A stretch of DNA of 64,000 bases from Perkinsela sp. pyNocScin1 (lineage: Eukaryota > Euglenozoa > Kinetoplastea > Prokinetoplastida > Perkinselidae): positions 124,001-188,000 of the forward strand of contig CAXHTR010000007.1 of NCBI GenBank assembly GCA_964019655.1, written 5' to 3'. The notes under the pieces were generated by a model, which was not told the origin of the DNA, ran no database searches, and saw nothing but the letters and a program-made list of their open reading frames with translations. Numbering within the stretch: the stretch's first letter is position 1; each line of letters starts with the position of its first letter. Position numbers and translations under genes: made by a program. Shown piece after piece: positions 48,330 to 58,313 of the stretch.

Positions 48330-49319
48330 ATGCCTCTCGTCCCTGCACTTATCAGCGCCGACTTCACACTCGGCAGACCAGATATATTCTCGCTCCCGGA
48401 CCAAGACTGCATGGAGCTTTTCGTGCAAAGAATTCTCGACAATCCACGAGTAAATAAGGATCTTCCAGACTTTTTCGACGACTTGGGCCACTTCACCGAC
48501 GCCTGCACGTGGGACTGCGTCGCATGCAACAAGAGCGGTGACATTCGTGATATCACGCTGGAATGGCAGGAGTGGGTCCTGGGCAGTCATAGCGTTCGCT
48601 TTTCGCTACTGCCGCGAGGGCTGAATTCCTTTTGGCTCAACCAATGCTATGTGCTCGGGAGTCTGGATTTTGCAGCGCTTCCAGACGGATTGGCAGATCT
48701 GCTGATCACAGGAAGTGCTTCTAAAGGACCAATTTGCATGCGGGACATGCCCCGAGCTTTGCAGTATCTCGTCTTGCACGATTGTGACTTTTCAGGGACT
48801 GTATCATGGGTGGAAATCCCACGGGGTCTCAAGAAACTTGACTTAAGCGTAAATCACCTTGATGGGAGCATTCACACTCCCGACCTCCCAGAGAGCCTCG
48901 AGAAGCTTCATCTCAACAAAAATGCATTTCAAGGGACAATCGCGCTTGAAAGTCTTCCGCAAAAACTCATGACGCTCATACTTTCGAACAATTTGCTAAC
49001 CGGGGGCGTAAACCTCACGAAACTGCCCACTGAGCTTCGATCGCTGTGCTGCGATGCCAACCAATTTTTCGGCCGGATCGATCTTGAAAAGCTACCGAGC
49101 AGCCTTGATGAGCTGATGCTCGCTGGGAACGGTTTTGAAGGAGAGATCAGTTTCGATCATCTGCCGGAAGCTCTAGAGTGTTTGCATCTGCAGGACACTC
49201 GGCTCTCGGGCGTGGTGCGGCTCAATCGCTTATCCCCGGACATGCACGAACTCGATATTTCGAACACTGGGATAACCATTGCGAAAGGAATCGATGTGCC
49301 AGACTATGTAAAGTGCTAG
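48330..49319 (+). CDS. LRR protein, ten repeats
   Basis: 329 residues from ATG 48330 (the frame is open from 48207 through the 5' flank). The leader MPLVPALISADFT is followed by LGRPDIFSLPDQDCMELFV and a longer cap region with FTDACTWDCVACNKSG, which has an extra Cys between the usual pair. Ten LRRs start at LPRGLNSFWLNQCYVLG and include LPESLEKLHLNKNAFQG and LPSSLDELMLAGNGFEG. It ends with LSPDMHELDISNTGIT. No end module. Not assigned to a subfamily. Confidence 0.92.
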   Translation: MPLVPALISADFTLGRPDIFSLPDQDCMELFVQRILDNPRVNKDLPDFFDDLGHFTDACTWDCVACNKSGDIRDITLEWQEWVLGSHSVRFSLLPRGLNSFWLNQCYVLGSLDFAALPDGLADLLITGSASKGPICMRDMPRALQYLVLHDCDFSGTVSWVEIPRGLKKLDLSVNHLDGSIHTPDLPESLEKLHLNKNAFQGTIALESLPQKLMTLILSNNLLTGGVNLTKLPTELRSLCCDANQFFGRIDLEKLPSSLDELMLAGNGFEGEISFDHLPEALECLHLQDTRLSGVVRLNRLSPDMHELDISNTGITIAKGIDVPDYVKC

Positions 49320-49439
49320 GGACTGCTTTTATCAGTTTACTTATCAATATAGCGAAATACAAACGAATGAACGCCTTTTCTCAAAATTTTACTTCAGTGC
49401 ACTTTTTGTATGGCATTCAATTAATCAAAGTCGACTCCA

Positions 49440-50081
49440 ATGCTTCTTTTCACTACAACTGACTTTGCATCAAGCATTGGGCGAGTTAACCCATCTATGC
49501 TCGCTGACCAAGATCTCGTCGAGCTTTTGTTTACGCCAAAAGACTGGAAAGCTGCGCTCAATGCCTTTATGGGCGATGAGCTGGATGTTTGCACATGGAA
49601 TGGCGTCAAGTGCGACGAAGACAGTTTTGTCACGTCGATCGAGTGGCACGCCGGCGACGCCATGAGCCTCAAAGGTTCCATCAACTTTGCGATGTTCCCG
49701 CAGAAATTAGAGCACTTCAATCTGTTTCAGCAGCGGCTGGTGGGCGAGGTGGACACATCGAACCTCCCGCCGAATCTCACATTTTTTTGCATTCAGAACT
49801 GTTTCTTCACTGGAACAGTCGACATGGGCAATCTCCCACGGGGTCTCGAGACCTTTTGGGTGTTTGAGAACAGAATTTCGAAGTTGATCAATGTGCAGAA
49901 CCTCCCAGAGACGCTCCTGCACTGCGAGATCGATGAGCGAGGCATAAAGGAGGAGGAGCTCTTTGTAGGTAAACTACCAGAGGGGGACTTTCGCATCAAT
50001 TTTTGGGCGACAGACATAAAGAAATTCGTCTGTGAAGACCCGAATGATAGAAATCGGTTGCGTACGCAGGATATGGAGTAG
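49440..50081 (+). CDS. LRR protein, subfamily C
   Basis: 213 residues. The leader MLLFTTTDFASS is followed by IGRVNPSMLADQDLVELLFT and a cap with LDVCTWNGVKCDEDS, then VTSIEWH. INFAMFPQKLEHFNLFQQRL, LPPNLTFFCIQNCFFTG and LPRGLETFWVFENRISK follow. The end module is FVGKLPEGDFRI, then TDIKKFVCEDPNDRNRL. It is the first of three neighbouring C copies (49440, 50211, 51374), the second of which is interrupted. Confidence 0.93.
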   Translation: MLLFTTTDFASSIGRVNPSMLADQDLVELLFTPKDWKAALNAFMGDELDVCTWNGVKCDEDSFVTSIEWHAGDAMSLKGSINFAMFPQKLEHFNLFQQRLVGEVDTSNLPPNLTFFCIQNCFFTGTVDMGNLPRGLETFWVFENRISKLINVQNLPETLLHCEIDERGIKEEELFVGKLPEGDFRINFWATDIKKFVCEDPNDRNRLRTQDME

Positions 50082-50210
50082 AAACCGAATGATTTACGTA
50101 GATTTCCCTCAAAAAGTCTTTTACAACGTTTTGATTGCATGCTTTATCGATATCTTTCCTTTCCACGTCATCGCTTTTCGATTTTCTTTCCATCACGTAC
50201 AAATCATCGC

Positions 50211-50861
50211 ATGCTGTCCTTTTTTTCTGCCGATATCCCAGGAATAGGCCGAATGCATAAAGATCAACTGTCTGATCACCAGATCATGGAAATGTTTTTC
50301 ACACCAGAGAATTTTGCGCAGGCCTGAGAAGCACTTGGAGGCAGCGAGGATGACTCCTGCTCCTGGAATCACGTCACCTGCGAGAGCGGTCGGGTTATCC
50401 GCATCAGCTGGCACCAGCCAAACATCACTGTCGCTGGCTCAGTGTGCACAGCGATGCTGCCACCGGCCCTTCGCAGCTTGAACCTCTACATACAGCCGCT
50501 CCACGGCGAGATGGATACATCTGATCTTCCGCGAACGCTGGAAATTTTTTGCGTGCAGTCCTGTGCGTTTACTGGAACTGTGCATCTGCTCAACCTCCCG
50601 CCCAAGATCAGCCAATTCTTCGTCATAAGCAATCAAATCAGTGGAATGACGAATGTCGAGAACATCCCGGGAACCCTTCGGTCCTTTCGAGTCCAAGAGC
50701 AGGCAGTCGTCATGAAGCGTATCCGAATTGGCAGGATACCAGAGCGAAACATCACGTTCAATTTCATTGGCTGCACAATTGACGAAGTGATCTATGCGGA
50801 CCCAGAAGACATCGGCAGAGTCGACCTCAAACGAAAGCCGCGGAAGACACAGCAAAAGTAG
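50211..50861 (+). pseudogene. LRR subfamily C gene with a single premature stop
   Basis: One frame from ATG 50211 to TAG 50859-50861 (217 codons) with only one lesion, a TGA at 50325-50327. The order is leader MLSFFSADIPGIGR, then LSDHQIMEMFFT, then ENFAQA, stop, EALGGSEDDSCSWNHVTC. The intact paralogue at 51374 has Arg at this position (EDARKALGGSEDDACTW), so one C-to-T change accounts for it. Three LRRs and the end module RIGRIPERNIT then YADPEDIGRVDL are intact, and the basic tail KRKPRKTQQK matches the next gene's. A recent pseudogene or a polymorphic null allele. Confidence 0.9.
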
Positions 50862-51373
50862 ACCAAGTTGTTATTTGTAGCTGCAAATCGCTGTTTATCC
50901 TACATGTATGCAATTGAATGGATTGAATGTAAGTCGAACAGTATTTCATCACTGAAGGACTTATTTTAGAGTTGTTCAATTTTCTTCTTCTTTTTCCTCT
51001 TTGAATGCTCTTCTGCACCTTATCTTTTTTTTACTGCCGATCAGATGCGAATGGAACTTCTTTTGACATGAATTTTAAATAGCAAACAAGAGAACACAGA
51101 AGAGGACTTTCGATCAAAAGACGAATGTTCCGAAGAAATGCAAACTGGATATAAACACATCGATGCAAGATTTCTCTATAGCAATTGAATGCAACTGACA
51201 TTGAAGCCATTTCGTGTGATGTGCTCTGCCCAATACTATTACAGACTATGAGCATTCGTGCAATCAGTGTACGGAGAGTTTTGGCTCTTTATGGACCTTT
51301 CAAAGAACGCTTATCTCTCTTTTTTCTTCTTTCAATCGCTTTGTGTCTATTTTCCCTTCACTTTACTTCCCAC

Positions 51374-52036
51374 ATGCTCTCCCTTCTCTGCGCCGACATT
51401 GCCGGCATCGGCCGAGTCGACAAGACGATGTTCTCTGACCAACAGCTCATGGAGAGTTTTTTCACGCCTGACAATTTCGAAGACGCTCGAAAAGCGCTCG
51501 GTGGCTCTGAAGATGATGCCTGTACATGGACCGAAGTTCTCTGCGAGGACGAGCGTGTTACGAACATAGACTGGCACGAGGTCCATATCGCTCTCAGTGG
51601 GTCAATTAACTTTTCAATGCTGCCCATTGAACTCATTGAGCTCAGTTTGTACGAGCAGTCCCTGTATGGTGTGATGGACACATCTGATCTCCCGCGACCG
51701 ATGCAGATGTTCTGTGTGCAGTTTTGTGCGTTCTCAGGGACAATCAGCCTTGAAAATCTACCGCCTGCACTCATGAGGTTCATTATCACAGACAATCAGA
51801 TCAGTGCACTCACCAACTTTGAGTACGTACCGCAAAACCTTCGAATGCTACGAATTCGCGAGGAGGCAGTCAATATGAAAACCATTAAAGTTGGCAAACT
51901 CCCCAGAACGCATCTCAATGTGAGCTTTGCGGGCTGCAGGATCGAAGAGGTGGAATACGAGGATGCCGCGGATGCCTGGCGCGTGCAGCTCAGGGATCGG
52001 CGAAGAAAGACAAAGCCAAAGTATGGCAAGCGGTAA
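51374..52036 (+). CDS. LRR protein, subfamily C
   Basis: 220 residues from ATG 51374. The leader is MLSLLCADIAG, then IGRVDKTMFSDQQLMESFFT, a cap DACTWTEVLCEDER, then VTNIDWH. INFSMLPIELIELSLYEQSL, LPRPMQMFCVQFCAFSG and LPPALMRFIITDNQISA follow. The end is KVGKLPRTHLN, then YEDAADAWRVQL, and a basic tail (RDRRRKTKPKYGKR). The frame stays open upstream to 51185 and would encode a long hydrophobic N-terminal stretch (LSLFFLLSIALCLFSLHF) because the pyrimidine tract is in frame. ATG 51374 is preferred by family comparison but the longer form cannot be excluded. Confidence 0.9.
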   Translation: MLSLLCADIAGIGRVDKTMFSDQQLMESFFTPDNFEDARKALGGSEDDACTWTEVLCEDERVTNIDWHEVHIALSGSINFSMLPIELIELSLYEQSLYGVMDTSDLPRPMQMFCVQFCAFSGTISLENLPPALMRFIITDNQISALTNFEYVPQNLRMLRIREEAVNMKTIKVGKLPRTHLNVSFAGCRIEEVEYEDAADAWRVQLRDRRRKTKPKYGKR

Positions 52037-52636
52037 AAAAATGCAAAAGTGTATCAGAAAACGGAGCTATTTTAAAGCTGAGACATTTCTGCGAAAATTT
52101 TCTTCTAAAGTTTGGTATGTGAAACTCTATGTCTTATGCAGGATTTTCATCAGTAAGCCATGTTCAGCCGAATCGTACATAGTTCATGCTGAAGAGCTTT
52201 GGCTTTGGGTAAAAAGGCAACGCTTGTTCTTCAAAACATGGGTCTTACTAAGAGAACAGCGCATCGCACAATGTTCTGTTATGAGAAGAACACTTTGAAA
52301 GCTTTTGATATCGATGTTTAAAGGATATATTTTAGGTTTCTAAGTTTTGCTCTTTGTAGAGAAAATTTGATAGGTCATAGAGGTAATATCTGCTGTCAAT
52401 TATTCTCAACAATAAAGCTCTTTGATCGAAAAACGCAGTCCTGAGTAAAGGCCTCACCACACTGGCAAAGGGACAGGAGGTGGAAACCTTTAATGGCCAT
52501 CCTTCAGTGTAGGGCCAGTGTTTGTCAAAAGGTTTCAAAACATGTGTTTTGCAGACTGACTTCGAGCAGATTTTGTATTTTAAGAAGCATTTCACTCGCT
52601 ATCATCATCTCAAATCTGTCTCATTTTATCAAAGAA
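52037..52636. other. Spacer, nothing recognised
   Basis: AT-rich. The downstream gene's frame is open from 52493 through this spacer but without family similarity. Confidence 0.5.
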
Positions 52637-54003
52637 ATGAATCTCTTTACCTTCTTTGCAGCCGCTGACTCTGGCCTCGGAAGAATCAACCCATCCATGC
52701 TCACCGACCAGTCCAGGCTCGAAATCGCCGTCGATTGCGTCAACAACAAGGGCCTATTCACCGACGAGTCTGGTGACTACCGAGCCATCAGCACCTGGGG
52801 CGGCCTGATATTCTCAGAAGATAATTTACGTGTGACGGACTTTTTGATCACCGGGCGCGACAACGGCGCTGACGCGCTGGGCGGGAGCATAGCCTTCTCG
52901 TACCTCCCGGACTCCATGGAGGAGATCAGCCTGAAAAAGTGCGGCCTCACGGGAACTTTTTCGACACACGATCTCCCAACTGCCATCGACCACTTAGCGT
53001 GAAAGAGAACGATCTGACGGGCACAATCGACACAGCCGCGCTGCCACGGGTGATGTACAGCTTTGACATCGACTCCAACAATTTTCACGGGACCATCGAC
53101 TGGACTGCCCTGCCCCCATTCCTCAGAGGGCTTTACATCCGGCACAATGTGCTCACGGGGACTGTTGACCTGACGCAGCTGCCCGCCCCACTGACGCAGA
53201 TCCTCGCGGAGTCCAATCAGTTCTCAGGGGAAATCGACCTGACGCGCCTCAACGGGGCCCTCGTCGACCTGTGCCTGAGCTGCTGTAAGCTCACCGGCGG
53301 CGTCGAGCTCAAAAACGCCCCAGCGACGCTCAACCGTCTGCAGCTCTCCGACAACGACATGTCGGGGACAGTGAACCTCCCAGAGTTTCCGCCAACGCTC
53401 AGTGAGGTCTATTTGGACGAAAACGCCTTTACGGGGGATTTCAACGTCGAAAAACTCCCCGAGAATCTCAAAATCCTGCGGATCGACTGGATGCACGTGG
53501 GCGGCAGCCTTGACGTCGCGCTGCTCCCGCGAGCGCTCGAGGACATCTGCTTCGAGAAGTGCGCATTTGAAGGCGATTTTGTCTTGGAAGACCTTCCACC
53601 CGCCATAACGCAGATTTGTGTCGATTTGAACAAATTCTGCGGGGAACTCGCGACTGAAGACCTCCCACACTCGCTCACGTGGTTCTCTGTCGAGCACAAC
53701 AAATTTCGGGGGACTGTGGACTTTCGAAGCCTCCCACCGCAACTCGAGGCCCTCCACCTCTCAGGCAACGATTTTTGTGGCAGTGTTGATTTTTCGAAGC
53801 TTCCGGAGGGTATCAAGGAGATCAAGCTGGGCGGCAACGCATTTGAAGGTGATGTTGAGCTCATGGGCATTCCCGCGCTGCGCATTTTGGATCTTTCGAG
53901 CAATCTTTTTGAGAATATTTGGAATGTGGACCCCATGATGGAGGTAGCGACGGCTGAAAATCCACTGAAGGCAAAGATATTCCGCGACGTAAGCTGGGCG
54001 TAA
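52637..54003 (+). pseudogene. LRR gene of subfamily D, 15 repeats, one frameshift
   Basis: ATG 52637 opens the leader NLFTFFAAADSG, then LGRINPSMLTDQSRLEIAV, and a D-type cap without cysteines (FTDESGDYRAISTWGGLIF). The frame runs to LPTAIDHLA and TGA 53000-53002. One base earlier in phase the LRRs resume (VKENDLTGTIDTAALP) and continue through 13 more repeats to TAA 54001-54003. The total length is 3n+2, so loss of one base at about 52995 explains everything. Otherwise it is as well preserved as the intact D genes at 28675 and 30918. A sequence error would restore a roughly 455-residue protein. Confidence 0.88.
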
Positions 54004-55293
54004 GTTCCGCAGATACTATGCGAGTAAGAGCGATAATAGACTATACTATATGTACGAATTATTATTGGCAACTGGTGAAAGTGTATCAGAGACGGAAGTA
54101 TAGAGGTTGTTTTAAATGACATGTGCATCTAAGAGTTTAAAGTGCCACGACCAATTGAAAGCGAAGTGGCGATTACTATGCCTCGTAGGGCTATGAAGAT
54201 GCTATGTGATACTGAGTACTTGGTGTGCAAACTTCAGCATTGTGCAAGTTTTTTTACGTTCACGTATTTTTCGTAATAGATATAAGTTGGATTTACTTTT
54301 ATGACTATCGAATGCACCATTCCTCAGTAATCTATAAGTATTGCTCACGACGCTGATCGATTTTTTCCATCATTGCTATCTCAGCAGCAAATGATAAAAA
54401 TTCTTTTAACTCTTCAGGCTACTGCGTCGTAGCGTGGAAATAGAACGAGAAAGCTTACGAGGTTGAAGAAGACTAGAGTAGTTGGGTGGGGGTGAAGGTT
54501 CAAGGTAGAAGTATTCAGCAAAGCATTTGGGAGAGGAAGAGTTTGCAGCTGAAATGGGCACTAGATTTTTTAAGTTCACGAGAAAGCAACAAATGTTTCG
54601 TCTGTTATATTTAATTCGTACAGAGATTTGGACATAAGCAACAAGCCCGATACGCTGCGCAGATGATTACTGCAGTCGAGAAAATTTCTGGGAAGTAGTG
54701 ACGTCAAATTTTTCTTGGAGGTTTGTAAAGATTTCCATCAAAAGAACAGCATCGATTCTTTTAATTAGTGAATGTCAACCAAAAATTTGATTTCGTGGTG
54801 GCGAATAATAATACCACAGCTAGTTTGGGCTGGCGCCCACATATAGAATGTTTGCGCACCGATGTGGACGGATATAGCATCGATTCTTCGTACTTAGACG
54901 ACAAAAGGAGTGGAAGTGGATGCGGGTTTTTCAAACAGCTATTCCGAAGAGACCCCCGTGAGCAACTTTTAAGTACAACAAGAGGCGACATTTAAGTGAA
55001 ACAGCTTTTTAGGAAAAAATTGACGGTCCAAAATTTGTTGCACTTAATTCTCCCCAGCGGAACCTTGTTAGTAATTCTTCAACATGATGCAGAGCCTATG
55101 TCATCAAAATTATGCTTGTGCCAGACTTGTACATAGTGTGAACCAGCATTTACGAGTAATCGAATCATGCCAACGCCTTTTTTACTCGCTTTCGTAGCGT
55201 AAGGATAGTCTTCAGATGTAAAGTTTCTTTGAGTTAGCGTGCTAAGTTTTATTGTACTTTAATAATCTCTTAGTCCAATAAAAGCAAACTCAA
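54004..55293. other. 1.3 kb spacer, nothing recognised
   Basis: AT-rich with only short frames (for example 54768-54995 plus, 75 codons, no motif). It is one of the longest gene-free stretches inside the array and may hold promoter or termination signals, but none is recognisable. Confidence 0.5.
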
Positions 55294-56682
55294 ATGAGTT
55301 TCATCCTAGAAGTGTTCGGCGCTGATGGATCTAATCTAGGCAGACTCGACTATGAAAGCATGACTCAGCACGCACTCATGGAGATGTTCGTGTCTGGTTT
55401 TACCAACAAAGAAATATTTCAAGATGAAAATGGGAACTTTCTCGACGCGTGCGAATGGGACGGTGTTCGCTGCAATGAAAGTGGTGATGCGATACGTATA
55501 ACGTATAGCATCTACTCAAGACACGAAGTACCCACCGGTTCAGTGTCCTTCGAGTTCATCCCACCTACAGTAGGTTTCATTGAAATCGCTGACGTAAATC
55601 TCGATGGTACAATCCATGGTGCGCTCCTACCGGAATGCATGCATAATCTTAACCTCCAAGGGAACAATTTTACAGGAAATATAATAGCCCCTAATACCAT
55701 GAGAAATCTACGAAGCCTGAGTGTGGCGAGGAATGCGTTTACCGAGGAATTCCATGCTGCATATCTCTCGCGAAGTCTCGAAGATCTTGCTTTTAACAGC
55801 AACAAATATTTCGGAAGTTTTTCGACGAAAGACCTGCCCCGCACACTTGAGGTAATTGAAGCATTCGATAACGCTCTGACGGGTAGTCTGGACATGACTT
55901 CCCTGCCAGAGCCGCTGCTACATCTCCAAGTTGGGCAGAACAAACTGTCCGGCGAAATTCATCTAAGCCATCTTCCAGGTGAGCTTGCGGTCCTGAGCAT
56001 CGGTGATACTGAGCTAAGGGGCTCCATCGATCTAACAGCGCTACCGGACAGCCTCGGAGATCTTTATCTACATGAGAGCAAGTATCAGGGAAAGGTTAGT
56101 CTTGATAGGCTTCCGCGTGCGCTGAAGGGGTTCATGCTGAGTGTAAACTGGGTCTCTGCGACGATTTCGACAGCGTTGCTCCCCGCCAATCTCGTTAAAT
56201 TCGAGGCGTTTGAGTGTGGCCTCCACGGCACTGTCGACCTGACACGCTTGCCACAGTTCCTCGATACGTTCCTTGTCCAGACTAACCTCCTGCACGGGTC
56301 CATCGACTTGCGCGAGCTTCCAGCAAGGCTTTGCGCCCTTAGACTGAGCACCAATCATTTTTCGGGGGAGATTGATCTAACGAACTTACCTCAAGGTCTC
56401 CAAGTGCTGCACCTTTCTTTCAACAAGCTGACGGGGTCTTTGGACCTGACAGCACTACCGTTTTCGCTGCGCGAGCTCCTTTTGAATCAGAACGCTTTTA
56501 CGGGGACAATAGAGATTAGTCGGCTTCCCTACAAGCTCCAGATGCTCACAATGCAAGACAACTGCCTCCACGGCGACTTGGACGTCTCCAATTTTCCAAA
56601 AAGTCTCGAGCTCATAAAGTTTTCGCGCAATCGGTTTAATCTCCAGGTCAGAAATGGGCACACGATGATGGAATTCGTCTAG
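55294..56682 (+). CDS. LRR protein, subfamily E, 16 repeats
   Basis: 462 residues. The leader MSFILEVFGADGSN is followed by LGRLDYESMTQHALMEMFV and a cap with both cysteines (DACEWDGVRCNESG). Sixteen LRRs run from about residue 88 to 455, for example LPQGLQVLHLSFNKLTG and LPARLCALRLSTNHFSG. It is closely related to 17374-18753 in cap, length and repeat number although 37 kb away. A 5'-truncated copy of its last eight repeats lies at 60157-60717. It ends after the last repeat (SRNRFNLQVRNGHTMMEFV) with no anchor. Confidence 0.93.
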   Translation: MSFILEVFGADGSNLGRLDYESMTQHALMEMFVSGFTNKEIFQDENGNFLDACEWDGVRCNESGDAIRITYSIYSRHEVPTGSVSFEFIPPTVGFIEIADVNLDGTIHGALLPECMHNLNLQGNNFTGNIIAPNTMRNLRSLSVARNAFTEEFHAAYLSRSLEDLAFNSNKYFGSFSTKDLPRTLEVIEAFDNALTGSLDMTSLPEPLLHLQVGQNKLSGEIHLSHLPGELAVLSIGDTELRGSIDLTALPDSLGDLYLHESKYQGKVSLDRLPRALKGFMLSVNWVSATISTALLPANLVKFEAFECGLHGTVDLTRLPQFLDTFLVQTNLLHGSIDLRELPARLCALRLSTNHFSGEIDLTNLPQGLQVLHLSFNKLTGSLDLTALPFSLRELLLNQNAFTGTIEISRLPYKLQMLTMQDNCLHGDLDVSNFPKSLELIKFSRNRFNLQVRNGHTMMEFV

Positions 56683-56767
56683 TTTGACAAAAGAAACACT
56701 TCATGAGCATGTACACAGCAGTACATCTCCTTACCTTTCTTTATCCAATTTCTCAATTTTTTAAAAA

Positions 56768-57568
56768 ATGCTCTCCTGCTTTGTCTTTCACTTCCTTACA
56801 GCTGATAATCTCAATACAGTCATCATTTCCAAAGATTTGCTGCTGCGAGCAATAGAAAAGCCTGAACTCGATACAGCCGACTTTGAAAACTACTTTGAGG
56901 TCACACCAGCCACACAGCGAAACGTTTGCGACTTTCGGGGCGTCCGCTGCCTCGATGGTGAAGTCATCAGCTTTGTGTTTGGGGCTCCGCCGGGCCACCC
57001 ATCGGAAATTAAGTTCGCCGTCTCCATGGACTGGCTGCCGAGCTCCCTCCGCATTTTGGCGCTGTGCAACGTGAGCATCGGCGAGGGCTGGGTGAGCCGG
57101 TACCTACCCCGAAACCTGCGAGCGATGCACCTCCTCCACTGCCTCGCACCACCGGACAAATGGTATAATGGCCGCGTCTTTGACTTGCGCCACCTGCCAG
57201 AGAAAATGGTGGAGCTTCGTAGCGCTTTCAGCTGGTTCGCAGGCCAAGTTGTTCTGACAGACTTGCCGAAAAGTCTTCGGATGTTGCAGATTTGGACTCG
57301 AATGTTACGAACGGTCTACTTCGATGCGATGAGACTTCCTTCAGAGTTCAAATGTTTGTATGTGTGGAACGTGAACACTGCGAAGATCCGTGTGAAGTCG
57401 ATCAACGGGCCGAAGGGGCGTTTGCCGGTTGTCGAGGGGGCATTTCATGATGGACTGCAAGACTCTCCGTATGTGGACTTTGTCGAAGCTGAGTTTGAAG
57501 AAATCCAACAGCCGATCATTTCACGGCTGGGGCGTCGAGACGTGAGCGCAGCCGACTTTGATTTATAA
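56768..57568 (+). CDS. Divergent LRR-family protein, subfamily F
   Basis: 266 residues. The leader MLSCFVFHFLTADNL is followed by a changed N-domain, NVCDFRGVRCLDGE, then VISFVFG. LPSSLRILALCNVSIGEG, LPRNLRAMHLLHCLAPP, LPEKMVELRSAFSWFAGQ and LPKSLRMLQIWTRMLRT match the degenerate repeats of 40916-41728 in order and spacing. The C-terminal part, VVEGAFHDGL then VEAEFEEIQQP, is non-repetitive. Both F genes conserve SRYLPR, a tyrosine-bearing spacing not seen in the other subfamilies. Confidence 0.9.
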   Translation: MLSCFVFHFLTADNLNTVIISKDLLLRAIEKPELDTADFENYFEVTPATQRNVCDFRGVRCLDGEVISFVFGAPPGHPSEIKFAVSMDWLPSSLRILALCNVSIGEGWVSRYLPRNLRAMHLLHCLAPPDKWYNGRVFDLRHLPEKMVELRSAFSWFAGQVVLTDLPKSLRMLQIWTRMLRTVYFDAMRLPSEFKCLYVWNVNTAKIRVKSINGPKGRLPVVEGAFHDGLQDSPYVDFVEAEFEEIQQPIISRLGRRDVSAADFDL

Positions 57569-57675
57569 AGTACAAAGGGCCATTTTGCTGATGAATCAGA
57601 AGAAGGTCAATTTATGATAAAAATCAAATTCCGATCACTGCCCATGCATCTACTTTCGTGATTTTCTTTGTATCC

Positions 57676-57975
57676 AATGCTATTCTACTTGTGCGCTGAT
57701 ACATCTGCCCTTCGCCACTACGGCTGCACTTCTTTTCACTGACTAGGGAGCGAGGAGCTGAGGGCCATACTCGTCATGTTGGTTGAAGACGTGAAATTCA
57801 CGCATCTAAGCGATGACTTCATCCACTTCAAAAAAAGCGTGAGTGAATTTTGCAAGATAGAAAATTTGGACAAAGCGTCATGTGCAACTCTACGGCTCAT
57901 GTCACTTCATTCGACTGGGACTGGATACAAGTAGAAATGAGCGAAATATTTATCCGCTTCAAAAGTGATTTGGTG
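57676..57975 (+). pseudogene. Relic of an LRR gene (leader and cap only), subfamily C-like
   Basis: The leader MLFYLCADTSAL is typical and followed by a stop (TSFH then TGA). Further on, one frame gives SCATLRLMSL and another CNSTAHVTSFDWDWIQVEMS, the latter matching the cap pattern C(D)xxGxVTSIDW. No LRR can be traced beyond it. It is the most decayed member that still shows recognisable landmarks, lying in the 750-bp gap between two intact genes. Confidence 0.65.
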
Positions 57976-58313
57976 CATCAGATACAAACGTTTTTTTTCA
58001 TTAGAACGTAAGCAGAGAACTGACATTCAGTCTGCAATACAAGAGCGCGTGGGATGACACGATAGAGATATCATAACGTATAGTGTATCATAAAGGCCAG
58101 AATTTCTTTCTCTACATCGGGCGGCATGAAATCTTAGTAAAGAAATAGCGATCTTGAGGATGAGTATTGCTCAAAATGTAAGTCGGATAATGAGATGGTA
58201 GCATCGATTTCGTCATACAGAACGAGGTGCACGCCAGTCTTGTGCGCAAAGTATTTTCACATTTTCCCATCGATAGTAACGCATCCCATCTCTTCTTCGT
58301 TATCAGTAGAGAA

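Noticed and set aside
24484-52700. CTCTTTGCAG-like sequence immediately after several ATGs looks like an intron 3' splice site.
   Set aside because: In other copies the same Ala codon is GCC or GCT, so the AG is not conserved while Ala-Asp is. The signal is coding, not splicing.
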